Shown here in pieces: positions 51,108 to 60,315 of a DNA stretch of 64,000 nt. Every line of letters begins with the position of its first letter. Positions within the stretch are counted from its first letter, which is position 1. The notes beneath the pieces are model-generated. The model saw nothing but the letters and a program-made list of their open reading frames with translations, did no database searches and was not told where the DNA came from. The DNA is from CAVSJO01 sp963728445. Its GTDB lineage: Bacteria; Gemmatimonadota; Gemmatimonadetes; Longimicrobiales; RSA9. The position numbers were made by a program, and so were the translations under genes. Location: contig CAVSJO010000007.1 of the NCBI GenBank assembly GCA_963728445.1, positions 186,001 to 250,000 of the forward strand, in the 5' to 3' direction.

Positions 51108-53849
51108 ATGGCCGAATCCGCCGCTGCGCCCCGTCTGATCCTCGGGCTCGTTCTCGCTCTCTCCGTCCTCCTCGCCCCGGTGGGGGTGGCGGGACAGAAA
51201 TCGGGGTCGTCCGTGCACCCGACGCCTGCGCCGGCGGCGGAGGCCGTCGAACGGAAAGGAGCCGTGACCATCGACGGACGTCTGGACGAGGCGGCGTGGC
51301 AGGCGGCGACGCCGATCCGGGATTTCCGGCAGTACCAGCCGGACGAGGGCGAGCCCGCGTCGCTGCCGACGGAGGTGCGGGTCCTGTACGACGGAGACGC
51401 GCTCTACATCGGTGCGCGCATGGCGGAGCCGGGCGCAGTCGTGGCGCCGCTCGCCCGCCGGGACCAGCTCCTGGACGCGGACGGCAACAACGGTTCGTTC
51501 AACTCGCTCACCACGGACAAGCTCGTCGTGCAGCTGGACCCGTACCACAACCACCTGGACGACGCATGGTTCGAGGTGAACCCTGCGGGTGCGAAGGGCG
51601 ACCAGTTCAACGGAGATCCGTCGTGGGACCCGATCTGGGAGGCCGCCGCGACGTCGGATTCCGCCGGGTGGACGGCGGAGATGCGCATCCCGTACAGCCA
51701 GCTCCGGTTCTCCCCGGATTCGCTGCAGACCTGGGGGATGCAGATCTGGCGCTACGTCGACAGCCGGAACGAGCAGGACATGTGGGCGTTCTGGCGCCGG
51801 AACGCGCCGGGAGGACCGGCGTTCTACGGCCACCTCGCGGGGCTGGCGATCCCGAAGCAGCCGCGGCAGATGGAGATCATGCCGTACGTCGTGTCCGGCG
51901 GCACCTTCCGGCACGCGGCGCCTGGGGACCCGTACCACGACGGGCAGCAGTTCCGCCTCGACGCCGGCGCGGACGTGAAGTACCTGCTGACGTCGAACCT
52001 GACGCTGGACGCGACGTTGAACCCGGACTTCGGGCAGGTGGAGGTCGATCCGGCGTCGCTCAACCTGAGCGCCTTCGAGACGTACTACCAGGAGAAGCGA
52101 CCGTTCTTCATCGCGGGCGCGAGCGCGTTCGGCTTCGGCGGCATGCGATGCATGTTCTGCAGCAACTCGTCCAGCCTGAGCGCGTTCTATTCGCGTCGCA
52201 TCGGACGTCCGCCGCAGCTCGACGGCTACGTACAGGACGTCTCGACCTGGGCGGACGCGCCGGACAACACGGCCATTCTCGGCGCGGCCAAGATCACGGG
52301 GCGGACGCAGAAGGGCTTCACGGTGGGCGTCCTGGACGCAGTGACGAGTCGCGAGAGCGCCCACTACCTGCCCGCCTCCGGTGGGGACGAGTCGACACAG
52401 GTGGTCGAGCCCCTGACGAACTACTTCGTCGGGCGGCTCAAGAAGGAGTTCCGGGACGGCGCGACGACGTTCGGCGGCATCGTGACGTCGACCGCGCGAA
52501 GCATGAACGACCCGGTCGTCGAGGACCGGCTGCGCAGCCACGCGGAAGCCCTGGGCGTCGACTGGCGCCATGCGTGGCACCAGCGGGAGTACTCGTGGAT
52601 GGGCAGCGTTCTGGCGTCGAACGTGGCGGGTTCGCCGGAAGCCATTGCGCGTACCCAGCGCTCGAGCGCGCACTACTTCCAGCGGCCGGGCCGAGGCACG
52701 ACGGGCGACGGCCTCTTCTCCACGGCGTACGACACCACCGCCACGTCGCTGCGGGGCTGGGGTCTGTTCACGCGGGTCGGCAAGGACAACGGGACGCTGC
52801 TGTGGGAGGCGATGGCGAACGTCAGGAGCCCCGGCTTCGAGGTCAACGACCTGGCCTACCTGGACCGGGCCGACTACGCCTGGGCCAACGGCAACGTCGG
52901 CGGACAGTGGACCACGCCGACCGGCTGGTACCGGAGCATCTTCGCCACGTTCGGCGGTGCGACGCGCTACAACTTCGAGGGAGATCGGACGGAGACGGAG
53001 CTGCAGGCGTTCTACGGCATGGAGCTGCTCAACTACTGGAATCTGCGCGTCTTCGGAATTCGCGACCTGCCGTCGTTCGACGACCGGCTGACCCGCGGCG
53101 GCCCGGTGGTCCGGCGTGCCGGCTACGACTTCGGCAGCGTCGAAGTCTCGACGGATCCGCGGAAGCCCGCGGTCTTCGACATCTCCGTGCAGGGCTCGCG
53201 GGGAATCGAGGCCCCGACGCACTCGCTGACCGTGAGCCCGGGGCTGGCGCTGAAGCCGGCCGCCAATGTCTTCGTCCAGCTATCGCCGCGCTTCTCCGTG
53301 AACGAGGAGGATGCCCAGTACGTGAGGACCGTGGAGGATCCAGCCGCGACCGGGTTCGGCGGCGCGCGGTACGTGTTCGGCTTCGCGCGCACGAAAACCG
53401 TGTCGCTGGACACGCGTGTGAACTGGACGTTCACGCCGGACCTGACGCTGCAGCTCTTCGCCCAGCCGTTCATCGCCAGCGGGGACTACTCGTCGTTCCG
53501 GGAGTTCGCCCGGCCGCGCTCCATCGACAAGCTGGTCTACGGGCAGGACGTCGGCACGATCGCCTACGACGCCGCCGGGGATCGCTACACCGTCGACCCG
53601 GACGGGGCGGGACCGGCTCAGCCGTTCACGTTCCAGAACCCCGACTTCACCGCGAGCTCGCTGCGCGGGACCGCGGTGCTGCGGTGGCAGTACCGGCCCG
53701 GATCGACGATCTACTTCGTGTGGACGCAGCAGCGCTCGGGGGAGGATCCCGTCGGCACGTTCGACTTCGGCAGCGCCGGCAGGGCGATCTTCGGGGATCG
53801 CCCCATGAACGTCTTCCAGATCAAGGCGACGTACTGGATCGGGCGCTAG
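51108..53849 (+). CDS. DUF5916 outer-membrane protein with CBM9-like domain
   Basis: A 913-residue exported protein. Signal peptide (LILGLVLALSVLLAPVGVAG), then a carbohydrate-binding family 9-like domain (VTIDGRLDEAAWQAATPIRD, VRVLYDGDALYIGARM, AEMRIPYSQLRF), then a DUF5916 beta-barrel region (LDATLNPDFGQVEVDPASLN, FETYYQEKRPFFIAGA) ending NVFQIKATYWIGR. Aromatic-terminated last strand suggests insertion in the outer membrane. Members abound in Gemmatimonadota and Acidobacteria; role thought to be in uptake or surface sugar binding, unproven. Its last 29 bases overlap the convergent gene. Confidence 0.88.
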   Translation: MAESAAAPRLILGLVLALSVLLAPVGVAGQKSGSSVHPTPAPAAEAVERKGAVTIDGRLDEAAWQAATPIRDFRQYQPDEGEPASLPTEVRVLYDGDALYIGARMAEPGAVVAPLARRDQLLDADGNNGSFNSLTTDKLVVQLDPYHNHLDDAWFEVNPAGAKGDQFNGDPSWDPIWEAAATSDSAGWTAEMRIPYSQLRFSPDSLQTWGMQIWRYVDSRNEQDMWAFWRRNAPGGPAFYGHLAGLAIPKQPRQMEIMPYVVSGGTFRHAAPGDPYHDGQQFRLDAGADVKYLLTSNLTLDATLNPDFGQVEVDPASLNLSAFETYYQEKRPFFIAGASAFGFGGMRCMFCSNSSSLSAFYSRRIGRPPQLDGYVQDVSTWADAPDNTAILGAAKITGRTQKGFTVGVLDAVTSRESAHYLPASGGDESTQVVEPLTNYFVGRLKKEFRDGATTFGGIVTSTARSMNDPVVEDRLRSHAEALGVDWRHAWHQREYSWMGSVLASNVAGSPEAIARTQRSSAHYFQRPGRGTTGDGLFSTAYDTTATSLRGWGLFTRVGKDNGTLLWEAMANVRSPGFEVNDLAYLDRADYAWANGNVGGQWTTPTGWYRSIFATFGGATRYNFEGDRTETELQAFYGMELLNYWNLRVFGIRDLPSFDDRLTRGGPVVRRAGYDFGSVEVSTDPRKPAVFDISVQGSRGIEAPTHSLTVSPGLALKPAANVFVQLSPRFSVNEEDAQYVRTVEDPAATGFGGARYVFGFARTKTVSLDTRVNWTFTPDLTLQLFAQPFIASGDYSSFREFARPRSIDKLVYGQDVGTIAYDAAGDRYTVDPDGAGPAQPFTFQNPDFTASSLRGTAVLRWQYRPGSTIYFVWTQQRSGEDPVGTFDFGSAGRAIFGDRPMNVFQIKATYWIGR

Positions 53850-54567
53850 CGTCGCTGGCGGCGGCCGAAAGGGAGTCCGGCGGCATCGCCCGCTGGCGCA
53901 CGAGCTCCTCGCCCAGGATCCGGAGCGCCTCGTCGTACGCCGTGGCGAGCTCGATCTCGCTGCGGTGCAGGTCGCCCAGGTACATGGCGACGTCCCGCAG
54001 GGCTGCGTCCATGTCCGCGTCGGGCACGCTCGTTCCCCGGGCGAGCGCCGGCATGCTCGTACGGCCGAGCTCCTCGAGGCGGTCCTGAAGACTGTACGTC
54101 ATGGAGAGCGCCGTCACGACTCTGAACGGGATGTGCGGGATCGCGCCCGTGGTAAGCGAAGTCTCCCACACCGTGCTCGTAAGGAACGCCGGCCGCAGCC
54201 CGTCTACGCCCACGGTGGCATAGAACTGCCGCGCCGTCCGGATCTCCCCCGACTCGCCGAGGTGCTCGATCACCTGCTGCAGCCCCTGCCTGTATGGTCC
54301 CACGTCCTGGAGGCGCGCCTGGTTCTGGCGGATCTCCTGGCGAAACGCGAGCAGTGCCTGCTGCGCCAGCTGGTGGTTCGCCCGGTTCTCCTGCCATTCC
54401 CCGACGGACAGCGCGACGAGGATGCTGAAGACGATCAGGATCGACTCGATGATGATGTGGGGGAGCCAGTCGCCGCCGAGCAGGAGCCGCGTGATTCGCT
54501 CGCGGCGGGAGAGCGGGCCCCCGGAGGCCTTCGCTGCACCGCTGCGGGGGGCGTGCTCGCCACTCAC
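53821..54567 (-). CDS. membrane-anchored coiled-coil protein
   Basis: A 248-residue protein with one membrane helix (IIIESILIVFSILVALSVGE) after about 35 basic cytoplasmic residues, then a helical part (WQENRANHQLAQQALLAFRQ, EIRQNQARLQDVGPYRQGLQ, LQDRLEELGRTS), most likely periplasmic. This resembles DUF6090-type proteins. The start GTG overlaps the PBP gene's stop in GTGA, and the 3' end overlaps the DUF5916 gene by 29 nt. Confidence 0.78.
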   Translation of the reverse strand: MSGEHAPRSGAAKASGGPLSRRERITRLLLGGDWLPHIIIESILIVFSILVALSVGEWQENRANHQLAQQALLAFRQEIRQNQARLQDVGPYRQGLQQVIEHLGESGEIRTARQFYATVGVDGLRPAFLTSTVWETSLTTGAIPHIPFRVVTALSMTYSLQDRLEELGRTSMPALARGTSVPDADMDAALRDVAMYLGDLHRSEIELATAYDEALRILGEELVRQRAMPPDSLSAAASDASARSSTSP

Positions 54568-55064
54568 TGCAGCGGGTAGCCGGGCTCGCCGGGGAGCTTG
54601 CCGTCGATGCGCAGCACCCGGACGCTGCCGTCCACCTCGGAGGCCGGCATGAAGGTTATCGCGCCCGGGATCGCCGTCACCAGCTCCTTCGCCATTCCCG
54701 CGCTGTAGACGATCTTCGGGCCGGCCGGAACCTCGGCCCGGAACATCTTGCCGACCCAGTACTTGCGGAAGGAGTCCTCGTCCATCCGGTAGATGCGGTT
54801 CAGCACGACGTCCCGTTCGTAGGCCTGCGGGGCGCGGACGAGGAGCGTGATGCGGGACCCGTCCGCCCAGAACTGCTGATCGGCCAGGAACACGCGGCGA
54901 AGCTGTTCGAGAGAGAGGTCGCGCACCTGCGTCTCACGGTTCACGACGATGGCTACGCCGCCGGCCTGCTGCGCCGTGGCCGGCACGGGCGCTGCGGCGG
55001 CGAAAAGGTACACCGCCGCCGCGAGGGGCCGTGCCCGATTCAGGATCCTGCCTGGGGACGCCAT
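54564..55064 (-). CDS. small PstS-like periplasmic substrate-binding protein
   Basis: A 166-residue exported protein with a signal peptide (AAAVYLFAAAAPVPATA). The mature part, AIVVNRETQVRDLSLEQLRR, VFLADQQFWADGSRITLLVR, VLNRIYRMDEDSFRKYWVGK, PGAITFMPASEVD, is the short one-lobe-and-hinge form of phosphate-type binding proteins, about half the length of PstS. Such proteins stand by porin genes in many Gram-negatives. It overlaps the downstream gene and lies 15 nt after the porin gene. Confidence 0.82.
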   Translation of the reverse strand: MASPGRILNRARPLAAAVYLFAAAAPVPATAQQAGGVAIVVNRETQVRDLSLEQLRRVFLADQQFWADGSRITLLVRAPQAYERDVVLNRIYRMDEDSFRKYWVGKMFRAEVPAGPKIVYSAGMAKELVTAIPGAITFMPASEVDGSVRVLRIDGKLPGEPGYPLQ

Positions 55065-55078
55065 ACGGTGCCGCCCTC

Positions 55079-56158
55079 TCAGTGCGCCGGCATGCCGCGC
55101 GTCTCGGCCGCGCCGCCGGTCACGTTCGGAATGACAAAGGACGCATTGACGAAGAAGCCGTCGTACCGCTCGGGGCTTCCGAACTTCTCGCTCCGGTACT
55201 CGGCCTTGAGTGAGGCGAAATCGGCGAAGTCCCAGCGCAGGCCGAGCAGCCGGTTCTCGTAGTCGAGGCCAAGGTCCTGGAAGAGCGGATCGCCCGCCGG
55301 CGGAGAGATCCGCTCCAGTCGTCCGTACGGCTTGAGCTCCGAGACGGGCTCCGGCAGTCGGTATCCGGCTTCCACGTACCAGGCGTCCGTGTCGAACGTT
55401 TCCGCCCCCGCCCGGTCGTAGCGGTGGAACACGCGCATGAACTCTGCCATCAGGTCGACGCGCGACTGCAGGATCGCGTGGGCCGCCAGGATGTGCTCGT
55501 TCACGGGGCCGTCGCCGACGTCGACCCGATCCACGTAGCCGCTTCCGCCGATCTCCAGCCCCGGCAGGGCCAGGGGGCGCACCCGCAGGCTTCCGACCAG
55601 CGCCCGGTTCTGGTTGAAATCGCCGGCGTCGCCGGGCTGTGCGATCTCGGCCTGGCGCCCGTTTCCGATTCCGGCCTCGTAGACCACCGTCGTCGGACCC
55701 GCGGGAAGGTTGCCCGACGCCAGCACGCCCAGGAAATGGATCGGCATGAGGGGTGTGCCGAACTTCACCATGCGGGGGCGCTCGATGGACGGCTGCAGCC
55801 AGGAGCCGTGGTGGAAGGCGGTGTTCCACCAGGTGATCGGCGTGTGGTAGCGCCCCGCGGAGATCTTCAGCCGATCGCTCACGTCGTAGCGCAGGATGAG
55901 GCGCTCCACGCCCGCGGAGACGGACGTCGCCTTCGGCGTCAGGGTGACCTCGGCGAAGCCGCTCAGGCGGTCGCTGAGGCTCGCGCTGAGGTGTCCGACC
56001 ACCTGGCCCAGCGAGAATCCGCTCACGTCCGGACGCTCGCTCGCCGAGTAGGTCATGTCGCCGAACAGGAGCACCCGGACGGGCATCTCGTCCTGGCCCT
56101 CGAGCGGAGTCGCGGCGAACACGACGGCGAGGACCACCGCGGCAGTGCGGATACGCAT
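55079..56158 (-). CDS. outer-membrane porin-like beta-barrel
   Basis: A 359-residue exported protein: signal peptide ([21 protein letters not shown]), then alternating amphipathic strands with aromatic and Gly residues (for example [27 protein letters not shown]) typical of outer-membrane barrels. [20 protein letters not shown] is reminiscent of phosphate/succinate-type porin-like proteins next to small PBPs. It heads a three-gene operon with the PBP and the anchored protein. Confidence 0.8.
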   Translation of the reverse strand: MRIRTAAVVLAVVFAATPLEGQDEMPVRVLLFGDMTYSASERPDVSGFSLGQVVGHLSASLSDRLSGFAEVTLTPKATSVSAGVERLILRYDVSDRLKISAGRYHTPITWWNTAFHHGSWLQPSIERPRMVKFGTPLMPIHFLGVLASGNLPAGPTTVVYEAGIGNGRQAEIAQPGDAGDFNQNRALVGSLRVRPLALPGLEIGGSGYVDRVDVGDGPVNEHILAAHAILQSRVDLMAEFMRVFHRYDRAGAETFDTDAWYVEAGYRLPEPVSELKPYGRLERISPPAGDPLFQDLGLDYENRLLGLRWDFADFASLKAEYRSEKFGSPERYDGFFVNASFVIPNVTGGAAETRGMPAH

Positions 56159-56198
56159 GGCAACCGGGAACGGGGGGAGCGAAACGCGCGTCCCCGAA

Positions 56199-56226
56199 CG
56201 TATGCCGGCGCCGTGTGCGCGATCAA
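56199..56226 (-). promoter_or_regulatory. weak predicted promoter for the porin operon
   Basis: Minus strand TTGATC (56226-56221), 16 bp, CATACG (56204-56199). Spacing and -10 are imperfect. Confidence 0.25.
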
Positions 56227-56327
56227 GGATCTTGCGGGCGCACGGAACGATCGGGGGGGCTCGCGCGTTCTATGGAATGGACCTCGCCGTCCGGCGGCGG
56301 CTGCGACTCCCGATCGGAGGCAACGAT

Positions 56328-57323
56328 ATGCTCATCGGAAAGCCTGACGACATCCCGTCCTCGGAGATCACGCCCGAGCGGATCTATCTGGATCGCCGGC
56401 GTTTCATGCGGGATGCGGCGAAGGCCGCGGCCGCCATGGCGGTGCTGCCCTCGGCGGTGGAGGCGGCGTGCGGACGGGCCGATGCGAAGGCGACCGAGCT
56501 GGCGGCCGGCGGCGTCGCCCAGGAATCGCTGCAGCAGGGCGTGGAGCCCACCGTGGGCGCGGACCTTCAGGGTGAGCTCACGTCCTACAAGGACATCACC
56601 CACTACAACAACTTCTACGAGTTCGGCACGGACAAGGAAGATCCCTGGCGGAACTCCGGAGACTTCGAGCCGAGCCCCTGGAGCATCGAGGTCGGCGGCG
56701 AGTGCAGGAACCGGGGGAAGTACTCCCTCGACGACTTCGTGAAGGGCTTCACGCAGGAGGACCGCATCTACCGGCTCCGCTGTGTCGAGGCGTGGTCGAT
56801 GGTCATTCCGTGGCGCGGGTTCCCGCTGAAGCACGTCATCGACCGCGCCCAGCCGACGTCGAACGCGAAGTACGTCGCCTTCACGACGGTGATGCGGCCG
56901 TCCCAGATGCCGGGTCAGAAGCGGGGTGTGCTGGACTGGCCGTACCGTGAGGGGCTGCGCATGGACGAGGCGATGCACCCGCTGACGATCCTGGCCACCG
57001 GCCTCTACGGAAAGCCGCTGCCGAACCAGGACGGCGCCCCCATCCGACTGGTCGTGCCGTGGAAGTACGGGTTCAAGGGCATCAAGTCCATCGTGAAGAT
57101 CGACTTCGTCCGCGACATGCCATACACGACGTGGAATGCGATGGCGCCGGACGAATACGGCTTCTATGCGAACGTGAATCCGAACGTCGATCATCCCCGC
57201 TGGAGTCAGGCGCGGGAGCGGCGCATCGGCGAGTTCCGGCGTCGCCCCACGCTGATGTTCAACGGCTACGCCGACCAGGTGGCGTCCCTGTACGCCGGGA
57301 TGGACCTGCGGAAGTGGTATTGA
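56328..57323 (+). CDS. msrP: protein-methionine-sulfoxide reductase, catalytic subunit
   Basis: A 331-residue molybdopterin enzyme of the MsrP (YedY) family. Tat signal [20 protein letters not shown] (residues 22-41) marks export folded; the Mo-binding Cys152 lies in [19 protein letters not shown], and [16 protein letters not shown] matches the family end. It repairs methionine sulfoxide in periplasmic proteins, fed by MsrQ. GGAGG lies seven bases before ATG 56328. The msrQ gene follows. Confidence 0.95.
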   Translation: MLIGKPDDIPSSEITPERIYLDRRRFMRDAAKAAAAMAVLPSAVEAACGRADAKATELAAGGVAQESLQQGVEPTVGADLQGELTSYKDITHYNNFYEFGTDKEDPWRNSGDFEPSPWSIEVGGECRNRGKYSLDDFVKGFTQEDRIYRLRCVEAWSMVIPWRGFPLKHVIDRAQPTSNAKYVAFTTVMRPSQMPGQKRGVLDWPYREGLRMDEAMHPLTILATGLYGKPLPNQDGAPIRLVVPWKYGFKGIKSIVKIDFVRDMPYTTWNAMAPDEYGFYANVNPNVDHPRWSQARERRIGEFRRRPTLMFNGYADQVASLYAGMDLRKWY

Positions 57324-57346
57324 CGCCTTTCTCCGGGGCGAGTCCC

Positions 57347-58093
57347 GTGGGCGACGATTCCGCCGCCGTCACCCGCGGCGGCGGACGCCCCGGCTCCCGA
57401 AGTGCGCCGCGCGGCGTTCCGAGCGTCGCGCGGCGCACTTCGAGTCCGGCCCCGACGTCGTCCGCGTCCCGCCCCGGTGCCGCGCTGTCGCGGAAGGCCC
57501 GCGTCCGCCTGTTGAAGGTGGGCGTGTGGATCCTCGGGCTCACGCCGCTGGGCCTGCTCGCGCGCCGCGCCCTCGGACCGATGGGGCTCGGCGCCAATCC
57601 CATCGAGGCCGTCATCCTCCACTTCGGGAGGTGGACGCTCATCCTGCTGCTCACCACGCTGGCCGTCACGCCGGTCCGCCGCATCACGGGATGGAACTCC
57701 CTTGCCCAGGCGAGACGGCCGCTCGGCCTGTTCGCATTCTTCTACGTGTGCCTCCACCTCCTCTCGTACGTGGGGCTGGACCAGACGTTCTCCTGGCACT
57801 ACATCTTGGAGGATGTCGTGAAGCGGCCGTTCATCACCGTGGGAATGGCCGCGTTCGTCCTGCTGCTCCCCCTGGCCGTGACCTCGACGCGGGGGTGGAT
57901 CCGCAGGCTGGGGCGACGCTGGACACTCCTGCACATGCTCATCTATCCGGCGGCGATCCTCGGCGCGATCCACTTCTACTGGAAGGTGAAGGCGGACACG
58001 CGTGACCCTTTGATCTACGGCAGCGTGCTGGCCGTGCTCCTCGTCCTCCGCGCGCCGGTCTTCCGGCGCTCACGTCGAAAGGAAGCGTCATGA
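57347..58093 (+). CDS. msrQ: protein-methionine-sulfoxide reductase, heme-binding subunit
   Basis: A 248-residue inner-membrane cytochrome b of the MsrQ (YedZ) family: six helices with heme histidines in LHFGRWTLILLL, VCLHLLSYVGLDQTFSWHY and LLHMLIYPAAILGAIHFYW. A 45-residue disordered leader makes it longer than usual. GTG 57347 is preferred; a TTG at 57320 inside the msrP end is possible. It passes quinol electrons to MsrP. Confidence 0.92.
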   Translation: MGDDSAAVTRGGGRPGSRSAPRGVPSVARRTSSPAPTSSASRPGAALSRKARVRLLKVGVWILGLTPLGLLARRALGPMGLGANPIEAVILHFGRWTLILLLTTLAVTPVRRITGWNSLAQARRPLGLFAFFYVCLHLLSYVGLDQTFSWHYILEDVVKRPFITVGMAAFVLLLPLAVTSTRGWIRRLGRRWTLLHMLIYPAAILGAIHFYWKVKADTRDPLIYGSVLAVLLVLRAPVFRRSRRKEAS

Positions 58094-58494
58094 ATCCGCA
58101 TCGACCTGTGCGTGGGCCGCTCCACGCAGCGCTCGTCGCGCTCACGCTCACCTCCTTCGCCTGCGCCAGCGCCGGCGCCGGCGGCTCGCAGCGGTCGGGT
58201 AACACGCTGACGCGGGAGGAGGTCCTGGCAGCGTCCGTGCAGACCGCCTACGACGCCGTCGCGCGCCTCCGACCGCAGTGGCTGCAGTCGCGGGGCCCCA
58301 TGTCCGTTCGCTCGGGCGGCAGCGCGGCTCCGGCCGTGTTCATGGACGGCCAGCAGTACGGAAGCCTCGACGCGCTGCGTGACATTCGCTCTACGGACGT
58401 GGAGTCGATCGAGTTCATCGGTGCCGCCGATGCAACCACACGGTACGGGACCGGGTATCCGGCAGGGATCATCATGGTCCGGAGCCAGCACTGA
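58090..58494 (+). CDS. small lipoprotein with TonB-receptor plug-like domain
   Basis: A 134-residue lipoprotein: signal peptide ending at Cys25, then a domain like the TonB-dependent receptor plug (LTREEVLAASVQTAYDAVAR, RPQWLQSRG, AVFMDGQQYGSLDALRDIRS, VESIEFIGAADATTRYGTGY, PAGIIMVRS) with no barrel. Stand-alone plug-like lipoproteins are frequent in Gemmatimonadota. Coupled to msrQ by ATGA, an unexpected place for it. Confidence 0.82.
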   Translation: MNPHRPVRGPLHAALVALTLTSFACASAGAGGSQRSGNTLTREEVLAASVQTAYDAVARLRPQWLQSRGPMSVRSGGSAAPAVFMDGQQYGSLDALRDIRSTDVESIEFIGAADATTRYGTGYPAGIIMVRSQH

Positions 58495-58572
58495 GGCGCG
58501 CGATGGTACGCGACTTGACCGCCTCACTTCTCCGCACGACGGCGTAAGGGACACAAAGGCCACAGGAAAGGC

Positions 58573-60176
58573 ATGAAGCGTCCAGTCATTCGCTGCAGCA
58601 TCGCCGCGTCGGTCGCGGTCATCACGATCGTGGGCGCCCTGTGCCCGGACGTCGCCGTGGCCCAGAGCGCTGCCTCGGTGTCGAGGGCACCGAACGGGGA
58701 CATCGTTGTCGACGCCTCGGCCCCCACGATCCCCGCGTTCGCCGGCTCACAGCTTGCCTTTCCGCGCGTGCGGGCCGCCCGCGAACGGACCGACGCGGCC
58801 CTCGCGGACGCGTTCCGCGCCCGGGGACTCGACTACCCGCCTGCCGGCATCTACCTCCGGGTATTCAAGCGGGAGCGTGTGGTGGAGCTGTGGGTCCGTG
58901 CCCGCGACTCCGACCGATTCACCCGCTTCCGCACCTACCCGATGTGCGTGCTGTCCGGCGACCTGGGTCCGAAGGAGCGTCGGGGCGACTACCAGGTCCC
59001 CGAGGGCTTCTACTCGATCTCCTACTTCAATCCCCGCAGCGAGTACCTGCTGTCCCTCGGGATCGACTACCCGAATCGCGCGGATCGAATGCGCAGCAGG
59101 GACGGCGATCCCGGCGGCGACATCTTCATCCACGGAGGCTGCCAGACCATCGGCTGCCTGCCCATGACCGACGCGCAGATCCAGGAGATCTACTGGCTGT
59201 CCGTGGAGGCCCATGCGAACGGGCAGGAGCGGATCCCCGTCCACATCTTCCCCACGCGCCTCGATCCGGCCGGACTGGCGTGGCTGCGGACCCGCTACCC
59301 CGGGCGCCGAGACCTGTGGCGCTTCTGGAGCAGTCTGCAGGAAGGCTATCTCGCGTTCGAGGATTCGCACCGACTCCCCGACGTGGCGGCCGGAGAGAAC
59401 GGGCTGTACGTGTTCGGCGACGCCGCCGTCCGCGTCCGCCTGGCTCGGGCCGAGGCCGCTGCGGCCGCCGCCCGCGCCCGCGCCGCCGAGGACTCCGACG
59501 CGGCAGGCCCGACGCTCATCGGTCAGCCGTTCGGTGCCGAGGCGAGCACCGCTCCCAGCCCGAGCGGGCCGGCACCCGCGAGCCCGTCCGACCCCGGCGC
59601 TCGCCCCGATTCCGATTCTGCCGCGGCGCCGGGTCCGGCCGCGGCGCCGGGTCCCGCCACGGCGCCGGCTCCCGCCCCGGCGCCGGCCCCCGCCGAAGCG
59701 GACAGCGTCGTCGCCCCGGGTGCCGACGAGACGGGCCAGGCGCCGAGCCCGGAGCGGATGCGGGCGCTGCTCGGCCGTCCCGCACCGTACCTCCAGCGCC
59801 CGCTGGAGAAGGGTCTCATCGAGGTGCCTCGCCGGCCCGCGTCCGCGGATTCGGCCGGGCCGAACGGTACTCCGCCGAGCCGAGACGAGGCGCCGCACGG
59901 GTCGACGACCGCCAAGCCGCCGGCCGGGGAGCCGGCCGCGAAGCTCCGGCTGCGCAGAGCTCGAGTCCGGCGAAGACGCGCACGGGGACGTCGCCCGGAC
60001 GACCGGACCGGAAGCAGCCCGCGGCCCGCAGGGGCTCGACCCGCGGACGCACGCTCCCGCCGCTCGTCGGCACGCCGGTCGCGCCCGACAGCGTCGGCGC
60101 TCCCGCGGACACGACCTCGGCGCCTCACGCAGCGGCACCGGACACCACCACCGGGCCCCACATCCACAGGTTCTGA
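58573..60176 (+). CDS. YkuD-type L,D-transpeptidase, apparent frameshift near 59,945
   Basis: An exported protein: signal peptide (1-30), then an L,D-transpeptidase catalytic domain like YafK/ErfK: IFIHGGCQTIGCLPMTD with catalytic His187 and Cys195. It makes or edits 3-3 cross-links or anchors proteins to peptidoglycan. From about residue 300 a Pro/Ala linker follows. The starting frame is open to 62103, but near 59,945 the natural-looking, high-GC3 coding switches to the -1 frame, which ends in TTTGPHIHRF at 60176. The given end assumes an indel there; without it the frame fuses to the M1 peptidase. Confidence 0.75.
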
Positions 60177-60315
60177 CCCGTCGCACCTCTTTGCCCGTCG
60201 AACGCTTGCTCCACCACCCTTCATTGATGCCCGCCGGCTTGTTCCGTCCGTCTCCACGGCTCACGTTCCGGACCTTCGGATCGGGGCGCGCCGGCGATCA
60301 AGGACACAGGACCCG

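Noticed and set aside
51060..53222. 720-codon minus-strand frame opposite the DUF5916 gene
   Set aside because: The plus-strand protein has a signal peptide, a CBM9-like and a DUF5916 domain; the antisense product has none.
54564..55829. Longer start (421 codons) for the PBP gene
   Set aside because: The upstream part is Arg/Gly-rich noise over the porin gene; a good signal peptide begins at 55064.
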